Source: Karalla daura
Taxonomy: Eukaryota > Chordata > Actinopteri > Chaetodontiformes > Leiognathidae
Direction of reading: 5' to 3'
Assembly (NCBI GenBank): GCA_029224185.1
Contig: CM055195.1
Location: 22,856,024 to 22,920,023, forward strand
Length of the DNA: 64,000 nt
Of this stretch, positions 34,701 through 46,453 are shown piece after piece. The translations under genes and the position numbers were made by a program. Positions within the stretch are counted from its first letter, which is position 1; every line of letters starts with the position of its first letter. The notes beneath the pieces are model-generated. The model searched no databases. It was not told where the DNA came from and saw nothing but the letters and a program-made list of their open reading frames with translations.

Positions 34701-37700
34701 GGTGTGTTTCTGGACACGTCAGAGCCTGTCTGGACATGTCAATGTATGGGATCGAAAAAAAAAAAAATGTCTCTCGAAAGTAGGTACCAATCAACTCCAA
34801 ACGGTCTGAAACGCGCTCCTAAATAGGTCCTGGAAGGACGATTTTGACAAGAGCACTTAGTCAAATTTTCACTCGTCGGCCGACCAATGCATTCTTATGG
34901 GGACACGTGAACGGCTTATCACTCCAGGACCCAACGTCCCAGGGACTTCAAATCTCGATCCGTCTGACATAATGCGGCCCTTCTGAACACGCCAGAGCAT
35001 GTCTGGGCATGTCTGGCCATGTCGGGGCTGTGTGTCTAACTGTGTGTCTGGGTGTGTTTCTGGACATGTCAGAGCCTGTCTGGACATGTCAATGTATGGG
35101 GTCGAAAAAAAATAAATGTCTCTCGAAAGTAGGTACCAATCAACTCCAAACGGTCTGAAACGCGCTCCTAAATAGGTCCTGGAAGGACGATTTTGACAAG
35201 AGCACTTAGTCAAATTTTCACTCGTCGGCCGACCAATGCATTCTTATGGGGACACGTGAACGGCTTATCACTCCAGGACCCAACGTCCCAGGGACTTCAA
35301 ATCTCGATCCGTCTGACATAATGCGGCCCTTCTGAACACGCCAGAGCATGTCTGGGCATGTCTGGCCATGTCGGGGCTGTGTGTCTAACTGTGTGTCTGG
35401 GTGTGTTTCTGGACATGTCAGAGCCTGTCTGGACATGTCAATGTATGGGGTCGAAAAAAAATAAATGTCTCTCGAAAGTAGGTACCAATCAACTCCAAAC
35501 GGTCTGAAACGCGCTCCTAAATAGGTCCTGGAAGGACGATTTTGACAAGAGCACTTAGTCAAATTTTCACTCGTCGGCCGACCAATGCATTCTTATAGGG
35601 ACACGTGAACGGCTTATCACTCCACAACCCAACGTCCCAGAGACTTCAAATCTCGATCCGTCTGACATAATGCGGCCCTTCTGAACGCGCCGGGGCGTGT
35701 CTGGGCATGTCTGGCCATGTCGGGGCTGTGTGTCTAACTGTGTGTCTGGGTGTGTTTCTGGACACGTCAGAGCCTGTCTGGACATGTCAATGTATGGGGT
35801 CGAAAAAAAAAAATGTCTCTCGAAAGTAGGTACCAATCAACTCCAAATGGTCCGAAACGCGCTCCTAAATAGGTCCTGGAAGGACGATTTTGACAAGAGC
35901 ACTTAGTCAAATTTTCACTCGTCGGCCGACCAACGCATTCTCATGGGGACACTTTAACGGCTTATCACTCCACAACCCAACGTCCCAGAGACTTCAAATC
36001 TCGATCCGTCTGACATAATGCGGCCCTTCTGAACGCGCCGGAGCGTGTCTGGGCATGTCTGGCCATGTCGGGGCTGTGTGTCTAACTGTGTGTCTGGGTG
36101 TGTTACTGGACACGTCAGAGCCTGTCTGGACATGTCAATGTATGGGATCGAAAAAAAAAAAAAATGTCTCTCGAAAGTAGGTACCAATCAACTCCAAATG
36201 GTCCGAAACGCGCTCCTAAATAGGTCCTGGAAGGACGATTTTGAGACGAGCACTTAGTCAAATTTTCACTCGTCGGCCGACCAACGCATTCTCATGGGGA
36301 CACTTTAACGGCTTATCACTCCACAACCCAACGTCCCAGAGACTTCAAATCTCGATCCGTCTGACATAATGCGGCCCTTCTGAACGCGCCGGAGCGTGTC
36401 TGGGCATGTCTGGCCATGTCGGGGCTGTGTGTCTAACTGTGTGTCTGGGTGTGTTTCTGGACATGTCAGAGCCTGTCTGGACATGTCAATGTATGGGATC
36501 GAAAAAAATAAATGTCTCTCGAAAGTAGGTACCAATCAACTCCAAATGGTCCGAAACGCGCTCCTAAATAGGTCCTGGAAGGACGATTTTGAGACGAGCA
36601 CTTAGTCAAATTTTCACTCGTCGGCCGACCAACGCATTCTTATGGGGACACTTTAACGGCTTATCACTCCACAACCCAACGTCCCAGAGACTTCAAATCT
36701 CGATCCGTCTGACATAATGCGGCCCTTCTGAACGCGCCGGAGCGTGTCTGGGCATGTCTGGCCATGTCGGGGCTGTGTGTCTAACTGTGTGTCTGGGTGT
36801 GTTTCTGGACACGTCAGAGCCTGTCTGGACATGTCAATGTATGGGATCGAAAAAAAAAAAAATGTCTCTCGAAAGTAGGTACCAATCAACTCCAAACGGT
36901 CTGAAACGCGCTCCTAAATAGGTCCTGGAAGGACGATTTTGACAAGAGCACTTAGTCAAATTTTCACTCGTCGGCCGACCAATGCATTCTTATGGGGACA
37001 CGTGAACGGCTTATCACTCCAGGACCCAACGTCCCAGGGACTTCAAATCTCGATCCGTCTGACATAATGCGGCTCTTCTGAACACGCCAGAGCATGTCTG
37101 GGCATGTCTGGCCATGTCGGGGCTGTGTGTCTAACTGTGTGTCTGGGTGTGTTTCTGGACATGTCAGAGCCTGTCTGGACATGTCAATGTATGGGGTCGA
37201 AAAAAAATAAATGTCTCTCGAAAGTAGGTACCAATCAACTCCAAACGGTCTGAAACGCGCTCCTAAATAGGTCCTGGAAGGACGATTTTGACAAGAGCAC
37301 TTAGTCAAATTTTCACTCGTCGGCCGACCAATGCATTCTTATGGGGACACGTGAACGGCTTATCACTCCAGGACCCAACGTCCCAGGGACTTCAAATCTC
37401 GATCCGTCTGACATAATGCGGCCCTTCTGAACACGCCAGAGCATGTCTGGGCATGTCTGGCCATGTCGGGGCTGTGTGTCTAACTGTGTGTCTGGGTGTG
37501 TTTCTGGACATGTCAGAGCCTGTCTGGACATGTCAATGTATGGGGTCGAAAAAAAATAAATGTCTCTCGAAAGTAGGTACCAATCAACTCCAAACGGTCT
37601 GAAACGCGCTCCTAAATAGGTCCTGGAAGGACGATTTTGACAAGAGCACTTAGTCAAATTTTCACTCGTCGGCCGACCAATGCATTCTTATGGGGACACG

Positions 37701-38416
37701 TGAACGGCTTATCACTCCAGGACCCAACGTCCCAGGGACTTCAAATCTCGATCCGTCTGACATAATGCGGCCCTTCTGAACACGCCAGAGCATGTCTGGG
37801 CATGTCTGGCCATGTCGGGGCTGTGTGTCTAACTGTGTGTCTGGGTGTGTTTCTGGACATGTCAGAGCCTGTCTGGACATGTCAATGTATGGGGTCGAAA
37901 AAAAATAAATGTCTCTCGAAAGTAGGTACCAATCAACTCCAAACGGTCTGAAACGCGCTCCTAAATAGGTCCTGGAAGGACGATTTTGAGACGAGCACTT
38001 AGTCAAATTTTCACTCGTCGGCCGACCAACGCATTCTTATGGGGACACTTTAACGGCTTATCACTCCACAACCCAACGTCCCAGAGACTTCAAATCTCGA
38101 TCCGTCTGACATAATGCGGCCCTTCTGAACGCGCCGGAGCGTGTCTGGGCATGTCTGGCCATGTCGGGGCTGTGTGTCTAACTGTGTGTCTGGGTGTGTT
38201 TCTGGACACGTCAGAGCCTGTCTGGACATGTCAATGTATGGGATCGAAAAAAAAAAAAAAGTCTCTCGAAAGTAGGTACCAATCAACTCCAAATGGTCCG
38301 AAACGCGCTCCTAAATAGGTCCTGGAAGGACGATTTTGAGACGAGCACTTAGTCAAATTTTCACTCGTCGGCCGACCAACGCATTCTCATGGGGACACGT
38401 GAACGGCTTATCACTC
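31780..38416. repeat. 19-monomer block, left member of the long-range duplication
   Basis: Types are A14-A7-M-V-A13G-M-N-A7-A13-B-B-Q-A14-A7-A13-B-B-B-A14G, with starts at 31780, 32131, 32479, 32829, 33178, 33527, 33877, 34227, 34575, 34925, 35274, 35623, 35971, 36322, 36670, 37020, 37369, 37718 and 38067. It corresponds to 52386-58673. The A13-to-B stretch also matches the 13-monomer unit at offset 8034 bp: 36105 and 37074 carry the variants of 28071 and 29040. Three consecutive B copies (37020-38066) where the 13-monomer unit has two suggest a single-monomer duplication. m95 has 'gggt' at 33154; m96 has paired private changes at 33227-33228. Confidence 0.92.
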
Positions 38417-39813
38417 CACAACCCAACGTCCCAGAGACTTCAAATCTCGATCCGTCTGACATAATGCGGCCCTTCTGAACGCGCCGGAGCGTGTCTGGGC
38501 ATGTCTGGCCATGTCGGGGCTTTGTGTCTAACTGTGTGTCTAGGTGTGTTTCTGGACACGTCAGAGCCTGTCTGGACATGTGAATGTATGGGATCGAAAA
38601 AAAAATAAATGTCTCTCGAAAGTAGGTACCAATCAACTCCAAATGGTCCGAAACGCGCTCCTAAATAGGTCCTGGAAGGACGATTTTGAGACGAGCACTT
38701 AGTCAAATTTTCACTCGTCGGCCGACTAATGCATTCTTATGGGGACACGTGAACGGCTTATCACTCCAGGACCCAACGTCCCAGGGACTTCAAATCTCGA
38801 TCCGACTGACATAATGCGGCCCTTCTGAACACGCCAGAGCATGTCTGGGCATGTCTGGCCATGTCGGGGCTGTGTGTCTAACTGTGTGTCTGGGTGTGTT
38901 TCTGGACATGTCAGAGCCTGTCTGGACATGTCAATGTATGGGGTCGAAAAAAAATAAATGTCTCTCGAAAGTAGGTACCAATCAACTCCAAACGGTCTGA
39001 AACGCGCTCCTAAATAGGTCCTGGAAGGACGATTTTGAGACGAGCACTTAGTCAAATTTTCACTCGTCGGCCGACCAACGCATTCTCATGGGGACACTTT
39101 AACGGCTTATCACTCCAGGACCCAACGTCCCAGGGACTTCAAATCTCGATCCGTCTGACATAATGCGGCCCTTCTGAACGCGCCGGAGCGTGTCTGGGCA
39201 TGTCTGGCCATGTCGGGGCTGTGTGTCTAACTGTGTGTCTGGGTGTGTTTCTGGACATGTCAGAGCCTGTCTGGACATGTCAATGTATGGGGTCGAAAAA
39301 AAATAAATGTCTCTCGAAAGTAGGTACCAATCAACTCCTAACGGTCTGAAACGCGCTCCTAAATAGGTCCTGGAAGGACGATTTTGACAAGAGCACTTAG
39401 TCAAATTTTCACTCGTCGGCCGACCAATGCATTCTTATGGGGACACGTGAACGGCTTATCACTCCAGGACCCAACGTCCCAGGGACTTCAAATCTCGATC
39501 CGTCTGACATAATGCGGCCCTTCTGAACACGCCAGAGCATGTCTGGGCATGTCTGGCCATGTCGGGGCTGTGTGTCTAACTGTGTGTCTGGGTGTGTTTC
39601 TGGACACGTCAGAGCCTGTCTGGACATGTCAATGTATGGGGTCGAAAAAAAATAAATGTCTCTCGAAAGTAGGTACCAATCAACTCCAAATGGTCCGAAA
39701 CGCGCTCCTAAATAGGTCCTGGAAGGACGATTTTGAGACGAGCACTTAGTCAAATTTTCACTCGTCGGCCGACCAACGCATTCTCATGGGGACACGTGAA
39801 CGGCTTATCACTC
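38417..39813. repeat. 4-monomer higher-order unit, copy 1 (M-V-P-Bc)
   Basis: Starts are 38417, 38767, 39116 and 39465. The M monomer carries a rare G to A at 38542 ('gtctaggtg') that recurs at 39939 (plus 1397) and 60196. The P monomer is a G-headed, A-class-body hybrid with the diagnostic 'ctcctaacgg'. Confidence 0.93.
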
Positions 39814-41210
39814 CACAACCCAACGTCCCAGAGACTTCAAATCTCGATCCGTCTGACATAATGCGGCCCTTCTGAACGCGCCGGAGCGTGTCTGGGCATG
39901 TCTGGCCATGTCGGGGCTTTGTGTCTAACTGTGTGTCTAGGTGTGTTTCTGGACACGTCAGAGCCTGTCTGGACATGTGAATGTATGGGATCGAAAAAAA
40001 AATAAATGTCTCTCGAAAGTAGGTACCAATCAACTCCAAATGGTCCGAAACGCGCTCCTAAATAGGTCCTGGAAGGACGATTTTGAGACGAGCACTTAGT
40101 CAAATTTTCACTCGTCGGCCGACTAATGCATTCTTATGGGGACACGTGAACGGCTTATCACTCCAGGACCCAACGTCCCAGGGACTTCAAATCTCGATCC
40201 GACTGACATAATGCGGCCCTTCTGAACACGCCAGAGCATGTCTGGGCATGTCTGGCCATGTCGGGGCTGTGTGTCTAACTGTGTGTCTGGGTGTGTTTCT
40301 GGACATGTCAGAGCCTGTCTGGACATGTCAATGTATGGGGTCGAAAAAAAATAAATGTCTCTCGAAAGTAGGTACCAATCAACTCCAAACGGTCTGAAAC
40401 GCGCTCCTAAATAGGTCCTGGAAGGACGATTTTGAGACGAGCACTTAGTCAAATTTTCACTCGTCGGCCGACCAACGCATTCTCATGGGGACACTTTAAC
40501 GGCTTATCACTCCAGGACCCAACGTCCCAGGGACTTCAAATCTCGATCCGTCTGACATAATGCGGCCCTTCTGAACGCGCCGGAGCGTGTCTGGGCATGT
40601 CTGGCCATGTCGGGGCTGTGTGTCTAACTGTGTGTCTGGGTGTGTTTCTGGACATGTCAGAGCCTGTCTGGACATGTCAATGTATGGGGTCGAAAAAAAA
40701 TAAATGTCTCTCGAAAGTAGGTACCAATCAACTCCTAACGGTCTGAAACGCGCTCCTAAATAGGTCCTGGAAGGACGATTTTGACAAGAGCACTTAGTCA
40801 AATTTTCACTCGTCGGCCGACCAATGCATTCTTATGGGGACACGTGAACGGCTTATCACTCCAGGACCCAACGTCCCAGGGACTTCAAATCTCGATCCGT
40901 CTGACATAATGCGGCCCTTCTGAACACGCCAGAGCATGTCTGGGCATGTCTGGCCATGTCGGGGCTGTGTGTCTAACTGTGTGTCTGGGTGTGTTTCTGG
41001 ACACGTCAGAGCCTGTCTGGACATGTCAATGTATGGGGTCGAAAAAAAATAAATGTCTCTCGAAAGTAGGTACCAATCAACTCCAAACGGTCTGAAACGC
41101 GCTCCTAAATAGGTCCTGGAAGGACGATTTTGACAAGAGCACTTAGTCAAATTTTCACTCGTCGGCCGACCAATGCATTCTTATGGGGACACGTGAACGG
41201 CTTATCACTC
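39814..41210. repeat. 4-monomer higher-order unit, copy 2 (M-V-P-Bc)
   Basis: Starts are 39814, 40164, 40513 and 40862, each 1397 bp after copy 1. The last monomer diverges from its counterpart after the A tract ('acggtctg', 'gacaagagc'), so one duplication boundary lies near 41.08 kb. Confidence 0.93.
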
Positions 41211-43531
41211 CAGGACCCAACGTCCCAGGGACTTCAAATCTCTATCCGTCTGACATAATGCGGCCCTTCTGAACGCGCCGGAGCGTGTCTGGGCATGTCT
41301 GGCCATGTCGGGGCTGTGTGTCTAACTGTGTGTCTGGGTGTGTTTCTGGACACGTCAGAGCCTGTCTGGACATGTCAATGTATGGGATCGAAAAAAAAAA
41401 AAAAGTCTCTCGAAAGTAGGTACCAATCAACTCCAAATGGTCCGAAACGCGCTCCTAAATAGGTCCTGGAAGGACGATTTTGAGACGAGCACTTAGTCAA
41501 ATTTTCACTCGTCGGCCGACCAACGCATTCTCATGGGGACACTTTAACGGCTTATCACTCCACAACCCAACGTCCCAGGGACTTCAAATCTCTATCCGTC
41601 TGACATAATGCGGCCCTTCTGAACGCGCCGGAGCGTGTCTGGGCATGTCTGGCCATGTCGGGGCTGTGTGTCTAACTGTGTGTCTGGGTGTGTTTCTGGA
41701 CACGTCAGAGCCTGTCTGGACATGTCAATGTATGGGATCGAAAAAAAAAAAAAAGTCTCTCGAAAGTAGGTACCAATCAACTCCAAATGGTCCGAAACGC
41801 GCTCCTAAATAGGTCCTGGAAGGACGATTTTGAGACGAGCACTTAGTCAAATTTTCACTCGTCGGCCGACCAACGCATTCTCATGGGGACACTTTAACGG
41901 CTTATCACTCCACAACCCAACGTCCCAGAGACTTCAAATCTCGATCCGTCTGACATAATGCGGCCCTTCTGAACGCGCCGGAGCGTGTCTGGGCATGTCT
42001 GGCCATGTCGGGGCTTTGTGTCTAACTGTGTGTCTGGGTGTGTTTCTGGACACGTCAGAGCCTGTCTGGACATGTGAATGTATGGGATCGAAAAAAAAAT
42101 AAATGTCTTTCGAAAGTAGGTACCAATCAACTCCAAATGGTCCGAAACGCGCTCCTAAATAGGTCCTGGAAGGACGATTTTGAGACGAGCACTTAGTCAA
42201 ATTTTCACTCGTCGGCCGACTAATGCATTCTTATGGGGACACGTGAACGGCTTATCACTCCAGGACCCAACGTCCCAGGGACTTCAAATCTCGATCCGAC
42301 TGACATAATGCGGCCCTTCTGAACACGCCAGAGCATGTCTGGGCATGTCTGGCCATGTCGGGGCTGTGTGTCTAACTGTGTGTCTGGGTGTGTTTCTGGA
42401 CATGTCAGAGCCTGTCTGGACATGTCAATGTATGGGGTCGAAAAAAAATAAATGTCTCTCGAAAGTAGGTACCAATCAACTCCAAACGGTCTGAAACGCG
42501 CTCCTAAATAGGTCCTGGAAGGACGATTTTGAGACGAGCACTTAGTCAAATTTTCACTCGTCGGCCGACCAACGCATTCTTATGGGGACACTTTAACGGC
42601 TTATCACTCCACAACCCAACGTCCCAGAGACTTCAAATCTCGATCCGTCTGACATAATGCGGCCCTTCTGAACGCGCCGGAGCGTGTCTGGGCATGTCTG
42701 GCCATGTCGGGGCTGTGTGTCTAACTGTGTGTCTGGGTGTGTTTCTGGACACGTCAGAGCCTGTCTGGACATGTCAATGTATGGGATCGAAAAAAAAAAA
42801 AAAGTCTCTCGAAAGTAGGTACCAATCAACTCCAAATGGTCCGAAACGCGCTCCTAAATAGGTCCTGGAAGGACGATTTTGAGACGAGCACTTAGTCAAA
42901 TTTTCACTCGTCGGCCGACCAACGCATTCTCATGGGGACACTTTAACGGCTTATCACTCCACAACCCAACGTCCCAGAGACTTCAAATCTCGATCCGTCT
43001 GACATAATGTGGCCCTTCTGAACGCGCCGGAGCGTGTCTGGGCATGTCTGGCCATGTCGGGGCTGTGTGTCTAACTGTGTGTCTGGGTGTGTTTCTGGAC
43101 ACGTCAGAGCCTGTCTGGACATGTCAATGTATGGGATCGAAAAAAAAAAAAATGTCTCTCGAAAGTAGGTACCAATCAACTCCAAATGGTCCGAAACGCG
43201 CTCCTAAATAGGTCCTGGAAGGACGATTTTGAGACGAGCACTTAGTCAAATTTTCACTCGTCGGCCGACTAATGCATTCTCATGGGGACACTTTAACGGC
43301 TTATCACTCCACAACCCAACGTCCCAGAGACTTCAAATCTCGATCCGTCTGACATAATGCGGCCCTTCTGAACGCGCCGGAGCGTGTCTGGGCATGTCTG
43401 GCCATGTCGGGGCTGTGTGTCTAACTGTGTGTCTGGGTGTGTTTCTGGACACGTCAGAGCCTGTCTGGACATGTCAATGTATGGGATCGAAAAAAATAAA
43501 TGTCTCTCGAAAGTAGGTACCAATCAACTCC
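40736..43531. repeat. 8-monomer tandem duplication, copy 1 (2796 bp)
   Basis: The unit runs from the diagnostic 'ctcctaacgg' T at 40736 to just before the same T at 43532. It holds the right end of P, then Bc (40862), K (41211), K (41561), M (41911), V (42261), A14G (42610), N (42960) and the left part of the A7/P chimera (43310). The M monomer has a rare C to T at 42109 ('gtctttcg') that recurs at 44905. It overlaps the last part of the 4-monomer unit. Confidence 0.93.
41211..41910. repeat. Pair of chimeric K monomers
   Basis: m119 has the S-type head ('caggaccc', 'ctctatccg') fused to an A14G body from about 41274 onward. m120 begins 'cacaaccc' as expected after an 'actttaac' tail, then switches to 'cagggac' and 'ctctatccg', and returns to the A14G body. 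This is what a one-monomer tandem duplication of m119 would give, with the switch between about 41569 and 41577. The pair is copied at 44007-44706. Confidence 0.85.
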
Positions 43532-43657
43532 TAACGGTCTGAAACGCGCTCCTAAATAGGTCCTGGAAGGACGATTTTGACAAGAGCACTTAGTCAAATT
43601 TTCACTCGTCGGCCGACCAATGCATTCTTATGGGGACACGTGAACGGCTTATCACTC
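43310..43657. repeat. Junction monomer m125 (A7 left / P right)
   Basis: The left side is A7-type through the A7TA3 tract (A run 43490-43496). The right side is P-type from 'ctcctaacgg' (diagnostic T at 43532) to the 'acgtg' tail. The exchange point of the 2796-bp duplication therefore lies within about 43497-43531, just 3' of the A tract. Confidence 0.9.
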
Positions 43658-46327
43658 CAGGACCCAACGTCCCAGGGACTTCAAATCTCGATCCGTCTGA
43701 CATAATGCGGCCCTTCTGAACACGCCAGAGCATGTCTGGGCATGTCTGGCCATGTCGGGGCTGTGTGTCTAACTGTGTGTCTGGGTGTGTTTCTGGACAC
43801 GTCAGAGCCTGTCTGGACATGTCAATGTATGGGGTCGAAAAAAAATAAATGTCTCTCGAAAGTAGGTACCAATCAACTCCAAACGGTCTGAAACGCGCTC
43901 CTAAATAGGTCCTGGAAGGACGATTTTGACAAGAGCACTTAGTCAAATTTTCACTCGTCGGCCGACCAATGCATTCTTATGGGGACACGTGAACGGCTTA
44001 TCACTCCAGGACCCAACGTCCCAGGGACTTCAAATCTCTATCCGTCTGACATAATGCGGCCCTTCTGAACGCGCCGGAGCGTGTCTGGGCATGTCTGGCC
44101 ATGTCGGGGCTGTGTGTCTAACTGTGTGTCTGGGTGTGTTTCTGGACACGTCAGAGCCTGTCTGGACATGTCAATGTATGGGATCGAAAAAAAAAAAAAA
44201 GTCTCTCGAAAGTAGGTACCAATCAACTCCAAATGGTCCGAAACGCGCTCCTAAATAGGTCCTGGAAGGACGATTTTGAGACGAGCACTTAGTCAAATTT
44301 TCACTCGTCGGCCGACCAACGCATTCTCATGGGGACACTTTAACGGCTTATCACTCCACAACCCAACGTCCCAGGGACTTCAAATCTCTATCCGTCTGAC
44401 ATAATGCGGCCCTTCTGAACGCGCCGGAGCGTGTCTGGGCATGTCTGGCCATGTCGGGGCTGTGTGTCTAACTGTGTGTCTGGGTGTGTTTCTGGACACG
44501 TCAGAGCCTGTCTGGACATGTCAATGTATGGGATCGAAAAAAAAAAAAAAGTCTCTCGAAAGTAGGTACCAATCAACTCCAAATGGTCCGAAACGCGCTC
44601 CTAAATAGGTCCTGGAAGGACGATTTTGAGACGAGCACTTAGTCAAATTTTCACTCGTCGGCCGACCAACGCATTCTCATGGGGACACTTTAACGGCTTA
44701 TCACTCCACAACCCAACGTCCCAGAGACTTCAAATCTCGATCCGTCTGACATAATGCGGCCCTTCTGAACGCGCCGGAGCGTGTCTGGGCATGTCTGGCC
44801 ATGTCGGGGCTTTGTGTCTAACTGTGTGTCTGGGTGTGTTTCTGGACACGTCAGAGCCTGTCTGGACATGTGAATGTATGGGATCGAAAAAAAAATAAAT
44901 GTCTTTCGAAAGTAGGTACCAATCAACTCCAAATGGTCCGAAACGCGCTCCTAAATAGGTCCTGGAAGGACGATTTTGAGACGAGCACTTAGTCAAATTT
45001 TCACTCGTCGGCCGACTAATGCATTCTTATGGGGACACGTGAACGGCTTATCACTCCAGGACCCAACGTCCCAGGGACTTCAAATCTCGATCCGACTGAC
45101 ATAATGCGGCCCTTCTGAACACGCCAGAGCATGTCTGGGCATGTCTGGCCATGTCGGGGCTGTGTGTCTAACTGTGTGTCTGGGTGTGTTTCTGGACATG
45201 TCAGAGCCTGTCTGGACATGTCAATGTATGGGGTCGAAAAAAAATAAATGTCTCTCGAAAGTAGGTACCAATCAACTCCAAACGGTCTGAAACGCGCTCC
45301 TAAATAGGTCCTGGAAGGACGATTTTGAGACGAGCACTTAGTCAAATTTTCACTCGTCGGCCGACCAACGCATTCTTATGGGGACACTTTAACGGCTTAT
45401 CACTCCACAACCCAACGTCCCAGAGACTTCAAATCTCGATCCGTCTGACATAATGCGGCCCTTCTGAACGCGCCGGAGCGTGTCTGGGCATGTCTGGCCA
45501 TGTCGGGGCTGTGTGTCTAACTGTGTGTCTGGGTGTGTTTCTGGACACGTCAGAGCCTGTCTGGACATGTCAATGTATGGGATCGAAAAAAAAAAAAAAG
45601 TCTCTCGAAAGTAGGTACCAATCAACTCCAAATGGTCCGAAACGCGCTCCTAAATAGGTCCTGGAAGGACGATTTTGAGACGAGCACTTAGTCAAATTTT
45701 CACTCGTCGGCCGACCAACGCATTCTCATGGGGACACTTTAACGGCTTATCACTCCACAACCCAACGTCCCAGAGACTTCAAATCTCGATCCGTCTGACA
45801 TAATGTGGCCCTTCTGAACGCGCCGGAGCGTGTCTGGGCATGTCTGGCCATGTCGGGGCTGTGTGTCTAACTGTGTGTCTGGGTGTGTTTCTGGACACGT
45901 CAGAGCCTGTCTGGACATGTCAATGTATGGGATCGAAAAAAAAAAAAATGTCTCTCGAAAGTAGGTACCAATCAACTCCAAATGGTCCGAAACGCGCTCC
46001 TAAATAGGTCCTGGAAGGACGATTTTGAGACGAGCACTTAGTCAAATTTTCACTCGTCGGCCGACTAATGCATTCTCATGGGGACACTTTAACGGCTTAT
46101 CACTCCACAACCCAACGTCCCAGAGACTTCAAATCTCGATCCGTCTGACATAATGCGGCCCTTCTGAACGCGCCGGAGCGTGTCTGGGCATGTCTGGCCA
46201 TGTCGGGGCTGTGTGTCTAACTGTGTGTCTGGGTGTGTTTCTGGACACGTCAGAGCCTGTCTGGACATGTCAATGTATGGGATCGAAAAAAATAAATGTC
46301 TCTCGAAAGTAGGTACCAATCAACTCC
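43532..46327. repeat. 8-monomer tandem duplication, copy 2 (2796 bp)
   Basis: Monomer starts are 43658 Bc, 44007 K, 44357 K, 44707 M, 45057 V, 45406 A14G, 45756 N and 46106 A7, each copy 1 plus 2796. The last monomer continues as a normal A7 through 46453, which identifies it as the intact version of the monomer truncated at the copy 1/copy 2 junction. Confidence 0.93.
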
Positions 46328-46453
46328 AAATGGTCCGAAACGCGCTCCTAAATAGGTCCTGGAAGGACGATTTTGAGACGAGCACTTAGTCAAATTTTCA
46401 CTCGTCGGCCGACCAACGCATTCTTATGGGGACACTTTAACGGCTTATCACTC

